A DNA stretch of 64,000 nt from Liopterus haemorrhoidalis (lineage: Eukaryota > Arthropoda > Insecta > Coleoptera > Dytiscidae): assembly GCA_963971575.1 (NCBI GenBank), contig OZ020611.1, forward strand, positions 221,332,260-221,396,259. Reading direction: 5' to 3'. The notes beneath the pieces were generated by a model, which saw only the letters and a program-made list of their open reading frames with translations, was not told where the DNA came from and made no database searches. The translations under genes were made by a program, and so were the position numbers. Positions within the stretch are counted from its first letter, which is position 1; every line of letters begins with the position of its first letter. Of the stretch, positions 46,101 through 57,296 are shown in pieces.

Positions 46101-47689
46101 CTCTTTTCCACTGCCATTTTTGTTAGTAAAATCAGGAAAGTTTTAAACATGAGAGAGCTCTATGTTGCAAATAGAAAACGGACATACGGTATATACAGAA
46201 AAAAGAAAAAAATCTTTTTCAGAAAAAGCAAACATTATAAGAAATCATAAAAAAATCTGCACAATTTCAGTACAACTTTACTTAACAACCTGAACCTCCA
46301 TTTTTTATCCAAGCAGAGTAGTTTTTGTTGGCTCTGACGTTAAAAACAAGAAAGAGTTTAGTTTTAAAAACTTTTGAAACTTAATTCGAGCCCTTCGGGT
46401 TCTTCTGTACTGAATTCTTTACTGTCATAATCTAACCTAATGTCTTTATAATAAGTAAAGTTGAGCCAAGCTTTCTTAGCCTGGTTAATGCTGGACACAA
46501 GCAAACATACTATTTTTTTCAGTCACCTAAATGATAATTATATTCCTTTGAATCATATACGCAGTTTATTGGTTACAGAACAAGAGGTCTACCAGTTTCT
46601 GAATTTATGGCAGACCTTACATAATATGTAAAACTTTTTATTGTTAAAACTTGTCATTTTAACAAGTGCTACGATCACATTTAAACATAATAGCTCCCTG
46701 AATGTATGTTGTAATTGGGTGATTATCTAAATATCCCATTGAAAACTCCATCAATTACAATAATACGCTACAATTTCTACATTTTGACACCTATCATTAT
46801 TTCCGTGACACATGACTATGCATAATAATAGTTCAAGCACGTCACTTCACACTTCACACACTAACACAAACATACTTTGAGACAGACACACAGACACATC
46901 GACACGTACTCATAACATAGCGCGATGCGCGCACACTTGACGACATACCCAGACTTAATTTGATCCCTGATTCCGGCTTCGAATTGATACGCTCTGAATA
47001 TTCCTGTTGAACTGTTTCTGTGTTTATAATTGGAGGAAGGAGGTGTTAGCTAGAGGTAAAATGTCATTTGCGTATTCTGACGCGGTATTCCAAGGTTATA
47101 ACTATGCAGAGTTGTCCTGCGATTTTCAACTTCACTTCAATTCACTTAAACATGGTTTATAATATAAGATTTATTCCAACTATTCGTTTTTGTAGCATTC
47201 GTTGTACTAATCTTGTACAATTAGATGTACTACATTCTGCACAAGCGAGAACGTTGCATCGTTTGTGAATTGAAATGAAGTTAGATCGTTTTTTGACGCG
47301 TTAGAACGTTAGAAATTGAAGGCGTGAATTGGCACCGGAAATCATAAACTACATTTTCCTAGCTGACATTACTCTTATAAGACACAATTCAGAAATCTAT
47401 CCAAGAATATATAAGAAAATTATTTTCATTATTATTTCTTGCTTTCTTCACATTTAGCCTGTGGCAGATATAGACTTTTGGGCGCCTGAAGCTAATAATC
47501 ATTTTGGAGCCCCTAAATAAGATAATAAAATTTATTTTACGAAACCTTTATTGCAAAATTTTACATAAGTACTCGTATATACATTTTACGTAGGACACAA
47601 AAACTTTACGTGTGCTAATATAAATAAAATGCTATATCAAGTTTCTGCCAATTTATATAAACAGCCATAATTGATTTTTTTTTTTTTTT
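43192..47689. other. Long stretch without recognised genes
   Basis: No coding feature could be supported. At 45600-45760 GGGTAGCACCAATTAATAGG and repeated CGATTAATCGGTATCGG-type motifs suggest one end of a hAT element. AATGTCCGCGAACCG at about 45570 echoes the TIR of the MITE at 18882. Short cysteine- and phenylalanine-rich ORFs reflect AT-rich composition. Confidence 0.4.
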
Positions 47690-48260
47690 AACTTCAATTT
47701 GGGTTAAAATTTAGTTCAATAAAGTTTAAAAAATGCTGTCCATGTCGATACAAGACGAGTACAAAAATTTGATATTATTTTAAACAATCAAAAAGTAATT
47801 GAAGAAATGTTTGGTGTATTTCATGATGATTGTCCATCCTTAAAGACTATTGAGCGGGGGTATATAAATTATCAATATAGCAATTTTGAATTAGAGACCA
47901 CGTTCTGCACAACCTGAAAAAGTGGGAATTTCGGAAAATGCAGCCGCTGTTCAAAAATGCTGTAAAATTAATACGCCAGCTTTACAAACTGCATGGTAAA
48001 TTACATTTTAGAAAGATTCGTACGCTTTGGGTGACCCATAATCAAAAACAAAAACGAGCTCATGTTACAAAAAAAATTTGAAAAATTCAAAATTACAATT
48101 ACTGTCCTCCGTAACAACATAACATCTTTCGAATAATTCTGATTTTGCGCCATGAGATTTTGGAGTGTTTCTCTATGTTACAAATTTTCTAAATGGCTTC
48201 GTTTTGCTAATGAACACTAGCTATTAGTCGCGTGGGATGAATAATATTATTCTATGCCAA
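47690..48260 (+). pseudogene. Mariner transposase relic with internal deletion
   Basis: An HTH-like start (NQKVIEEMFGVFHDDCPS-type text in shifting frames) is followed by RPRSAQPEKVGISENAAAVQ-type linker text, LYKLHGKLHFRKI, RTLWVTHNQKQKRAHV (the WVPH.L...QK..R motif), and much later SDFAP*DFGVF (the SPDLAP.DFWLF box, with a stop). The catalytic block between them is deleted. Frame changes are frequent, so the reconstruction is approximate. Confidence 0.55.
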
Positions 48261-48389
48261 TAGACAAATGGGATTTTTTTTTTGATGACTAGTTTCCACG
48301 AATGTTAATTGTAGAGTATGGTAAAAATTATTTTGCAAAATTGTAAAAAATTAAATTGTATGAGAAAACTTTCCTAACGCCTTGAGTAA

Positions 48390-49299
48390 TATATACTTGA
48401 ATATTGCACAGTTCGAAAGACGATTCAATAGACATTTTTGGGAGCTACATAGCGTTTCTGAGCCTGACGCTGGTAGCGTCATCAGTGTCATGGTAAAACC
48501 ACCTCTGCATTTAGCTCTAAATCGTGATCATCATTAGACATAGAGTTGAAAATCCAGCCTCGCACATATATGTTGTTTTTACCAGAAAGCATAAAGATCC
48601 AGTGTTTTGTCGAAATTGTATTCAAATGCTTGGTCACTTTTTATTTCTATTAATTGTTCTTGAAATTGATTAATATTAACAAATTCCTCATGCAAATCAC
48701 TTACATCAAAATTAAAAGGCAGTCGAACCCAATTATATTTGAAAATATCGTCTGCTGGGAAAAATCGATCAAAGTCTGCTATTAGTTTTTCTAAATAATT
48801 AATAATAGTTTTCTGTATTTCAAAATCTGTGATATCAATATTATTGTCTTCAAGAAGTAAATTAAGAGTCGGAAATGAAGGAAGTTTCTTTAATTTAATC
48901 TTATTTCTCCATAATTTGAGTTTATTTTTAAAACATGTAATTTTTTCAGTTAATTCAATAATAGTATGATTACATCCTTGAATAAACGTATTTAGATTAT
49001 TTATTTCAAATAAAATATCTGACAAATAAGCAACTTGAGTAATTCACTTCAACTCGGGGAATTTACATGCTAATGGATGTTTCTTTTCTCTCAAAAATAT
49101 TTTGACTTCTGTCCGTAATGGTAATACTCTTTGAACAACTAGAGTTTGTGACAGAGATTCTGAGCGCACGAAAAGCAGTATCGTGTGTATTACTCATTAT
49201 TTGGTGTATTACTAAATTTTTTGGTTTGACTCTGCGCGACCCAAGAAATATGTTTCGCGACCCAATTTTGGGTCGCAACTCATAGGTTAAGAACCGCTG
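48390..49299 (-). pseudogene. hAT transposase relic (FAM200/ZBED5/SCAND3-like)
   Basis: The element starts on the minus strand at 49299 with CAGCGGTTCTTAACC and GCGACCCAAAATTGGGTCGC, the typical 5' TIR of this hAT group. Coding text begins near 49130 (TEVKIFLREKKHPLACKFPE). A 148-residue open stretch follows (49025-48579: LSDILFEINNLNTFIQGCNH, FFPADDIFKYNWVRLPF). After a deletion it ends TTYMCEAGFSTLCL, the dimerisation hallmark. The catalytic part is deleted, since the 5' TIR lies only about 150 bases from the C-terminal half. The 3' terminus was not found. Confidence 0.85.
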
Positions 49300-49461
49300 C
49301 ATTATACTGTGCCTGGTGAACCTAATTTGCAATAGTCCTTCGTAGTTCTCCTTCCAATAGGCGCAAAAAAATGTTTTTTTTTTATTGTTTCTAGTTCTTT
49401 ATTATAGTTGAAGGTAATGGAATTCAGACCAGTCAGAAAATAAAAACAAATTTATTAACTT

Positions 49462-49502
49462 CGCTAACATTTCGATTTAATTTAAATCTTCATCAGAGCT
49501 TA
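49462..49502 (-). ncRNA. Hammerhead motif, copy 2 (left arm)
   Basis: The minus strand reads AGCT-CTGATGA-A, stem II GATTT/AAATC, then GAAATGTT, AGC. Core boxes are intact; the stem III C is replaced by T, giving a weaker U-G pair. Stem I is 3 bp (GCT/AGC). Confidence 0.55.
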
Positions 49503-49519
49503 GTTAATAGTGGAGATTA

Positions 49520-49560
49520 GTTATCTGATGAAGATTTAAATTAAATCGAAACGTTAGCGA
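49520..49560 (+). ncRNA. Hammerhead motif, copy 3 (right arm)
   Basis: CTGATGA-A, stem II GATTTAA/TTAAATC, GAAACGTT, AGCG. Core boxes and the minimal stem III (ACGT) are intact, but the 5' strand of stem I (TTAT) no longer pairs with AGC. Confidence 0.5.
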
Positions 49561-49739
49561 AGATAATAAATTTGTTTTTATTTTTTGACTGGTCCGAATC
49601 CCATTACCTTCAACTATAATTACTAACTTACGGACGTAACTCATCTAATCAAGTTAATTCTTTATTACTCTTGTTTAATTCCAAAATCCTAGGATCGAAA
49701 AAAGAGCTTGGGACTGTATTCGCTAGTACACCTAATAAC

Positions 49740-50848
49740 TAGAGCCCTGCAAGTCTGCGGGTATCCGCGGATTATCGGCGGATATCCGCCACTTTTCTGC
49801 GGATACGGATAAATTACCATTTAAACCATGCGAATGCGGATCGGATGCGGATAAAATGTCATATCCGCTTATCCGCAATATCCACGTGAACACTTAATCT
49901 TCGGTTACTTTCGGAGAAACACGCGATTGTGTTCTGACCACGTAGTCCTCGGTTATCTTCGGTTGTCTGTAACACATGTGATATTTTATAGCATTCGATC
50001 TCACTATATATTATTGTTATTAAGACAATTGTCATGATCGAGATTGTGTTGAGACAATCAACATAACTTTTTTTTTATTATTGTATATACAAAATAATAT
50101 TTTGGACAGAAGTTGCTTGGTACACTTTCGATGTAATTCTTCCTACCTCTGCTCTAATTCTGATTAAACTAATTAGTAAGTTTTATTTAAATACCAAAAT
50201 TTTTCTCGAAAATTTTATTATGTAACCTGCCAATTGTTTTATACTACCTGAAATAAGAAGTCTTGCTGATTCAAAAAATTGAAAATGACAAAAATTTAAA
50301 TTGACAAAAATTATAAAATGACACATGTTGCTATTTGAGTTGCTAAAGTAAGTTTTCTCTATTTTTTTAAAATTCAATAATAAAAAAATATATATAACCA
50401 CGTTGCATTGTTTTTTCCTCACTAAAAAGGTAAAACTGACGTTAGATGTTAGTTGAAATTAATATGATACTTGACAGTACAATCAACACGTATTTCATGA
50501 GCAGCACGCCAACTGCTCCCTACGAAAAATGACGCTTAGGCCCCCCAAAATTTTTGTCTCTCTAGATTTCAAAATTATTAGCGCATCTAGGCCCTAAAAC
50601 TTTTGGCGTCCCTTAGGTAAGTTTTAATTTGAATCCAAAAATTTTGATTAGTGTTTTAGAGCAGCGATTACCAAATAAGGCGAAACATATTAGTTCTTTC
50701 CAAACTGACAGCAAAATCTGTTGTACGGATTGTGCGGATATTTTTGCGGATGCGGATTTATTATTTACAAAAACTGCAGATGCGGATCATGGATATACGG
50801 ATGCGAATCGGATGCGGATACAGAAAAGCTCATTCGCGCAGAGCTCTA
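49740..50848. mobile_element. Non-autonomous hAT-type element with perfect 8-bp duplication
   Basis: TIR TAGAGCCCTGC / GCAGAGCTCTA. CTAATAAC flanks both sides (49732-49739, 50849-50856). Within the first ~140 and last ~140 bases, variants of GCGGATATCCGC and GCGGATGCGGAT recur more than a dozen times, probably transposase-binding subterminal repeats. The middle is AT-rich and non-coding. 1109 bp. Confidence 0.9.
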
Positions 50849-50856
50849 CTAATAAC

Positions 50857-51430
50857 AACTGAAGTGAATCTACCCAGTTATAAATCGTTCCAAACTATTT
50901 AAAACCACTAAACAAATAACCCTATTTTATAATATCCATTATATTAATTTATCAATATAAATATTAAACTACAGCACAATAACTTGCAATCAAACATAAT
51001 TATCGTAAAAACTAAACATAAAACAACATTAATTGCTCTATTAATTTAGAACAATATATTCAGCCAGCATTATGAACATATAATTTATTTAAATAAGTAA
51101 TAATAATTCAGTACGCATTACTGTCTGTGTGGTACGTCACGGACGTCAAATCCGGGCTGTGTACCCGGTTCGCCGTGTCTGTCACTGACGCTCTGCCAAT
51201 TGTTCATGGCAGTTTATAACGTTATAAATATGCTTTTGATCCAATGACTTGTATGCATATACAATCAACATCAAAGAGAACCAAAATGGTAGAAGAATAT
51301 ATCACCGGGTGGTGTTTTTTTAAAATTATTAAGTTGGAAGGGTGTTAAATTAATTCTACCTATGACATACGGTTCAATAAAAGTAATGAGAATACTTTTT
51401 TTTGTTATTGGGTAACATGCTATTTATATA
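50857..51430. other. No recognised gene
   Basis: AT-rich, with a more GC-rich patch at 51120-51215. No motif was recognised. Confidence 0.4.
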
Positions 51431-51432
51431 TA

Positions 51433-52001
51433 GGTGTACAACTTTGCTTCCACCGTTTTCCTATAGATGGTTTTAGCGGTAAGTAGTGATCGAAATAAAT
51501 GATCATAGACGTCTGCAATAAACTTGGGCATCTGTCAACATAACCCGATAAAAACATTACTCGATTTGTGTCTGCATCATAAAGTTATTCTGGATGAAAA
51601 TGTCAGTTTACGAGCCAAATTCTCGTCATTTGCGGGAGGTTTTAATTTTCTGCTTCAATATGAAGAAATCTGCGGGTGAGGCTCATCGAATGCTTTCAGA
51701 TAATTATGGTGAGGCCGCTATTAGTGAAAGAACGTGTCGTGAGTGGTTTCAACGATTCAAGAACGGTTTTCACGTCGAAGACCAGCATAGCGGTGGAAGA
51801 AAGAAGGTTTTTAGAGATGCAGAACTGGAGGCATTACTTGATGAAGACTCGTGTCAAAGTCAAGAAGAATTGGCACAATCATTGGGAGTGACTCAAAAAG
51901 CAATTTCAAAACGCCTTATAGACATGGGAACCAGTTTTTTACAATAAATCCTCGAATTTCGAAAAAAAAAAAAAAAAACGGCGGAAGCAATATTGTACAT
52001 C
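51433..52001 (+). mobile_element. Mariner deletion derivative
   Basis: Ends GGTGTACAACTTTGCTTCC and, inverted, GATGTACAATATTGCTTCC, with CCG following both; TA on both sides (51431-51432, 52002-52003). At 569 bp it is under half of a full mariner. It keeps the promoter-proximal region and the DNA-binding part of the transposase only. Confidence 0.85.
51594..51947 (+). pseudogene. Mariner transposase N-terminal domain, truncated
   Basis: An open frame of 117 residues holds two helix-turn-helix units: HLREVLIFCFNMKKSAGEAH, ERTCREWFQRFKNGFHVEDQ, HSGGRKKVFRDAELEALLDE and SQEELAQSLGVTQKAISKRL. It ends after RLIDMGTSFLQ at the deletion junction. All three catalytic aspartates are missing. The likely real start is the second Met (MSVYEPN). 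It could encode a DNA-binding-only protein, but no evidence of expression exists here. Confidence 0.8.
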
Positions 52002-52108
52002 TATCTATTTTTTTTTTTTTCAGGAAATTTGATATCGGAATATTATATAATTCAGTTCTTAGCTTCGTGCAAAACTAGATTTGGAAATCTAGTGAGTTTT
52101 AATAATAG

Positions 52109-53452
52109 GGGATAGGCATGATTTTTTTTAATTTTTTTTATTATATTCCTCTTGTTGCATATAAACATAAAAACAGTTTTTAATTTTTTTTTTTGTAATT
52201 TGAAGGCTTAAAAAATCATAAATGTATGTAGCGCGCGAAAACGACGTGTGACGTCATACCCCTTCTAACTGACGCATGACACTACTAGCTTACCCAGCAT
52301 ACATAGTCTGTTGTGACTTATTTGTTTGTATAACTTTTATAGGTTATGTAAAGTTAGAGTGATTTTAATTAAAATAAAGTTTAATTCTATAAAAACAATT
52401 TATACATGTTTACCGAATTAAATTTTATATTAAAATAGATAACTTATATTGCAGTATTTCAATTATGCCTCTAACGTTTTGTAACTTCATGTAAACAATG
52501 TAGTAAAATTCTGACATCTAAATTACATAAATATTTACATTTTACAGAGTTGCAGCGTTTGTTTACATAAAGTTATAGAATATAAAATAAAAATTACTTA
52601 CAGGTCTGCTTTGACACCACGTATTTCTTCAGCACTGTAGCATTCATTATTTTTCATATATTCCATGAGCATAAATGCATCAATGTTGGGTAAATTATCA
52701 CTCTGAGCCCTAATAAAATCTTTATCTAACATTTTAATAATAAATGCGTGAATAATTGTTTAAAAACAAATACAAAACTCTCGAACAATACAATATACAG
52801 TCTGTTTCAATCGGTTAGGCGGAACTAGATTTGGCAATCTAGTTACTTTCATCGTTTAAATCATACTTTTCGACCGTTTTGTTTAAGCTTTGTAAATCAT
52901 ACTTACAATAAACATTTTTTGGTTAAGGTTAATATCATTTTAAAATGTCATTTTCTTTATATTATGATTTTTTGTGTCATTCTTAATACAAATTTCCCAT
53001 TTATTTATTTTTTTGTCATTAAAATACGTAAAAAAATGACATATGTCATTCGTTTCCATGGTTTCATTGTTGGAATTTTAAATTTTGACATTTCAACGTG
53101 AAAAATGAAATTACCCTAGCAAGGTCCCTTCTCATGACAACCTAAAAGAACGAAATTCCCATTTAGTTCCGCTTAACCGTTTGGAACACACTGTACACAC
53201 GTGTAAAGATTATGTTGTAGCTGTATCTGTGACGTGAAACCCCCTATCGTTTGACGTCATACTCAGTCGTTTTTACTCGGCAACCTTCGCTCCGTGGTCG
53301 GCTTATTTCAAATTTACAATATTTTAATTCAAAAATTTGGCTATAATATTAATTAAAATGTAATTTTTGTTTTGTTAGGTGACTTAACTAACATTAACAT
53401 ATCAAATTAATGTAGTTTTAAGGAAATACAAATTTTATGCGTATCCCCTATT
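52109..53452. mobile_element. TIR element (~1.34 kb) hosting a nested MITE
   Basis: Left AGGGGATAGGCATGA and right, inverted, AGGGGATACGCATAA differ at two positions. Inner landmarks also mirror loosely (GTGACGTCATACC at the left, TTTGACGTCATACTC at the right). No ORF. The target duplication is unclear because the flanks read ATA/TAT. Confidence 0.65.
52798..53193. mobile_element. Tc1/mariner-type MITE, nested
   Basis: CAGTCTGTTTCAATCGGTTA at the left mirrors CAGTGTGTTCCAAACGGTTA at the right. The inverted similarity continues through GCGGAACTARAT, about 34 bp in all. TA on both sides (52796-52797, 53194-53195). 396 bp, non-coding. The TTTGGMAATCTAGT motif inside it also occurs just outside the host element at about 52080. 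Confidence 0.8.
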
Positions 53453-53647
53453 GAATGGAACTTTGATTTAAAATAGTAAATCGGGCTTTATAAGACAATT
53501 TAGTTTAAAAATATCAGATTGATTAGATAATAAATGAAATATTACCTTGCCAACAGTGTGACACAATATGACAATTCAAATAAAAATTTGACATTTGAAG
53601 TATAAACTGATCTATGTTAGATGAATTATGCGTGTAGGTAATATAAT

Positions 53648-53850
53648 TAACGAATTATTGGGATTCAGATCAGTCAAAAGTAAAATAAATTTATTTAACT
53701 AAGTTAACGTTTCGATTTACTTTTAAATCTTCATCAGAGCTACTTTTATCTACTTATGTATTTTAGCTAGAATATTAAAAAATAAATCGAAACGTTTACT
53801 TAGTTCCATAAACTTGTTTTATTTTTGACTGGTCCGAATTCCATTAATGC
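53648..53850. mobile_element. Decayed hammerhead-bearing palindromic element
   Basis: Arms GATTCAGATCAGTCAAAAGT and, inverted, GGAATTCGGACCAGTCAAAA. The left arm keeps a minus-strand core at 53698-53742: CTGATGA-A, stem II GATTTA/TAAATC, GAAACGTT. Its stem I (AGCT against AACT) is mismatched. The right arm has lost its CTGATGA box. Confidence 0.6.
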
Positions 53851-55204
53851 ATTAATTATAAAGGGACATATTTGCCGTAAATTAGCCAACATGAAAAAAA
53901 TCAATTATTATTTGAGATGTTGACATTTAACATTAAAAAAATAATTACTATCTAGTTCCGCGCGAAGATTAGATAAGAATATATAATGCATTTCTTAGTT
54001 TCATGCTGGTTACCGTAACAACATAAGTTGGCCGACCAGGAACTAATTGTTGATTATTTGTAAATTAAGTGTTTTAATCGATTATTATGGTTATTTAGAT
54101 TTAAGTTAGTTGAACTAAAGTATTTTACAAAAGAATTTTCATTTACTTATGTCTTTCATATACCTATTTTATAAGTTAAAACTGTACATTTGATAATTTT
54201 TGGCATTGACAGTTAGTTACCATGGCAACACTATAAGCACTAGTGCTTAATAAATTATGTTTCAATAACATAATGTCATGTTACTAACATAATGTTATGT
54301 TAACATTTATGTTAAAATAATGTTGCATAAAGGTCCTCGCAACAAAAACGCGTAATAATCATACCAAGCACATGTTTTTGAAGTTCTTGGGAGTAGAGGG
54401 GCTCATCACATATATTTTGATAAAAAATAAACAAGTAAAAATCACGTGATTTTGGAGCTCTTGTGAGGGGGGGGTCAACAATTCAGACTGTTGAACCAAA
54501 TTGCGTAAATTTACACTTTATCAATTCTTATTTTAGTTTATCCTATGTAGCATTTATTTTTTTCCTTTTTCCACGAATATTACATTGTCATTAATACGAA
54601 AAGATTGCTTTATATGCATAAAGTGAAAACTATATTTTAACTACATAATAATTTACATTTTAAACAATTCTCTGAATGAAATGATATTAAGAATAAATTT
54701 CCATATCAAATATAATGTAATTCACCCCTGTGACACAATTGCCCCAAGTTTTCAAGGAAAATTTTTAATGTATGACATAATAACGTACAATTAGTTGCAT
54801 GATACAAGTATTTCAAACACAGCACAAAAAAACTGTGTGAAAATATGTAAAAATGTCAAGTGTACGTTTACCACGTAATTACACCGCTTAATATACTTTA
54901 CTGCATTTCTCATTTTTATTTTAAATCTCTTTTTATGACGTTTGTTTTAATGTATTCCGTATAAGGGTTGCTTCTAAGAAGTCTCGGGAAAATTTTGTAA
55001 TTTTAAATTTATTTTGCTGTTTCGAAAAAATAGAAAAAATCGTAAGGGGTACCTCTTACCACTCAGATATTTTTTAGGGGTGGTCCGCAAAACTGGACTG
55101 GTAAAACACCTATATGTTTGGTGAAAAACAAGAAGTATAAAAGGGTATAAACATTTTAAGGCTTCTCAATGTAGATAACGTCACTCGGCCCTCAACAGTT
55201 CAAC
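53851..55204. other. No recognised gene
   Basis: AT-rich. A short run of ATAATGTTATGTTAACATTT-like self-complementary text lies at about 54258-54320. Nothing else supported. Confidence 0.4.
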
Positions 55205-55850
55205 TGATTTTTTTTCTCCTTTATTTGTTGGCTTTAGCTGCATTGGCTCTCAGCCAGGTATAAATTAAGAGATTACAATGTTTTACAAATGACATTTATA
55301 GTTTTATATTTTCTGCTTTAATATAGTTATAAATAATTTCATAAATATCAAGAGAGTTACTAGCAAAAAGCGTCTGAATATTGGTAGGTATGGATATTTT
55401 TTGGACAACTAAATATTGTATAAATAAGTTACGATTGCGAAAATGATAGGGCATTCAAACAATAAACGGTTCGAATCGCTGACAGACAAATTATCACATG
55501 GACAGAAAGGAGACGAATCTATATTAATTCTATGCAGATGATATGGAGAAGAGGTGTGATTAAATATAATCCGGATAAAAGTGCATATAAAAGATCTGGT
55601 TTGGTGAGAAGAAAACCAAAGGTTTCTAGGAAGAAGAGGTTGAATTTGACCATAGTATAATCCTTTGAACTGTAAAGAATCTATGTATTCTTGTTGCCAT
55701 TGGCTGTATATGGAAGATTTGAAGATTGACATAATCGCATTACTGTTTAGGGGAATATTTAGCAGGGAGCCATTCACAGCAACTTCTTTGGCTAGAAGAA
55801 TCACTTCGAAGTTGAACTCAAAATCTGACTGGCTTTAAATCCAGCATATT
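55205..55850 (-). pseudogene. LINE 3' end with RNase H-region remnant
   Basis: A 131-residue open stretch on the minus strand (LAKEVAVNGSLLNIPLNSNA, WQQEYIDSLQFKGLYYGQIQ, RSFICTFIRIIFNHTSSPYH, LHRINIDSSPFCPCDN, LLFECP) matches the end of an RNase H-bearing insect LINE. LAKEAA is the close of RNase H, and FNHT..P.HL.R....SP.C.C is the zinc-like tail. After a frameshift it ends with ASNSLDIYEIIYNYIKAENI and a stop. The 3' UTR ends near 55210 (AGCCAACAAATAAAGGAGAA). Confidence 0.75.
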
Positions 55851-55964
55851 TTTATAATTTTACCGCTGATCGTAAGATCGTTAAGGCATTTAATAACATC
55901 ATAAATTAGTGAATAGTTCTTTTTCTCAAAACCAGGGCAACTCAATTTTTAGACCGCGCTTTTA

Positions 55965-57250
55965 CCAGGTCTACAAGTATGAAATGCGGATTTTTTTTTT
56001 AAATAAAACACATTTATTTCAAAAGAACAGTAAAAGTTTATTTATTCAAAGTATACTCCATTAGAAGTTATACATTTTTCCCATCCTTCAGGCAATTTGT
56101 GAATACCTCGCCAGTAGAACTCTTCCCCTTTCCCCGCAAACCATTCATCTAGCCATTCTTTCACATTTTCATATGAACAAAAGTGCTGCTCGGCAAGTGC
56201 GTGACCCATCGATGCGAACAAGTGGTAATCTGAAGGGGCCAAGTCTGGTGAGTAAGCGGCATGGGGTAGCACTTCCCACTTGAGTGCCTCCGATGTGTTG
56301 TAAACTGCTTTTGCCTTATGTGATGGAGCGTTATCGTCAAAAAAGATTACCTTGTAGTGTCTTCTTTCGTATTCTGGTCGTTTTATGAGCAGCGAATGGT
56401 TCAATTCGATCAGTTGTTATTGGTAGCGTTGGGTATTAACTGTTTCATCAGGTTTTAACAATTCATAATAGACCACACCCTTTTAGTCCCACCAAGTACA
56501 CAGCATTGTCTTTTTGCCAAAGCGATTCGGTCTTGCAGTTGATGTGGATGGTGATCCTGGGTTCACCCATGATTTTTTGCGTTTGGTATTTTCAAAATAA
56601 ATCCATATTTCATCACCAGTAATGATACGATGCAAAAAAGACTTTCTTTTGTATCGTGCAAGCAAAATTTCACAAGTGTTTTTGCGTTTTTCCATCTGCC
56701 TCTCATTCAATGCATGTGGAACCCATCTGTCGACTTTCTGGATCTTACCCATATCTCGTAAGCGATTGGAAACAGCTTGTTGACTAACGCCTAACTGCTC
56801 TGCTAGTTGTTTTTGTGATTGACTATCGTCTTCCTGTAGCAATGTTTCCAATTTTGTATCTTCATATTTTTTTGGAGGTTTTCCATGTTCTTTGTCTGTA
56901 AGATCAAAGTCACCACTTTTGAAACGCCGAAATTGTCGTTCACACGTATCTTGCGATGGAGCATATTCACCATAAGCTTCTCGAAGCAGTCGGTATGATT
57001 CAGCAGCAGTTTTTTTCAAATGAAAACAAAACAGTAGTACTGTCCGCGAATGCTCTTTATTTGGCACAAAATTTGACATTTTTAACACAGTAAAACAAAT
57101 TTATATGGTCACTTTTCAAATTATAACCATTACGCATTTGACACTTAATGATATCTTAACAAAACGCTATATGTGTTGAAACTTTGAACTATACACTCTG
57201 TTTGCGCGGCAAGTTTGAAAAAAATCCGCATTTCATACTTGTAGACCTGG
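55965..57250 (-). mobile_element. Mos1-like mariner, full length
   Basis: 1286 bp with a perfect ~33-bp TIR (CCAGGTCTACAAGTATGAAA then TGCGGATTTTTTT) and TA on both sides (55963-55964, 57251-57252). The TIR and the encoded protein resemble the mauritiana group (Mos1). It contains a complete transposase frame broken by two stops. The perfect TIRs indicate a recent insertion. Confidence 0.9.
56042..57088 (-). pseudogene. Mos1-like mariner transposase, two in-frame stops
   Basis: One continuous frame of 349 codons. The DNA-binding half includes SYRLLREAYGEYAPSQDTCE, RQFRRFKSGDFDLTDKEHGK and LAEQLGVSQQAVSNRLRDMG. The linker is WVPHALNERQMEKR. The first catalytic box is HRIITGDEIWIYFEN, the second VIFFDDNAPSHKAKAV, the third AYSPDLAPSDYHLF, with 34 residues between the second and third aspartates (DD34D). 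It ends KCITSNGVYFE. TAA codons at 56485-56483 (after TWWD) and 56419-56417 break it. No frameshift. The natural start may be the internal Met (MSNFVPNKEHSR). Confidence 0.9.
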
Positions 57251-57296
57251 TACAATCAGAAAAAATTAAAAATTCATTATGAAAGTGATTCTTTAA

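Larger units (their letters stand above)
49403..49620. mobile_element. Palindromic element with two head-to-head hammerhead motifs
   Basis: The left arm (49403-49498) and right arm (49524-49620) are near-perfect inverses, from ATTATAGTTGAAGGTAATGG to TTCATCAGA. Each arm holds one hammerhead-like core facing the centre. The outer TACTAACTTACGGACGTAAC (49621-49640) also occurs, inverted, at 63794-63813. No ORF. Its arrangement recalls inverted pseudo-LTR junctions of Penelope-like elements. Confidence 0.75.

Noticed and set aside
52919..53101. Hydrophobic 60-residue ORF
   Set aside because: It lies fully inside a non-coding TA-flanked MITE and is an AT-rich composition artefact.
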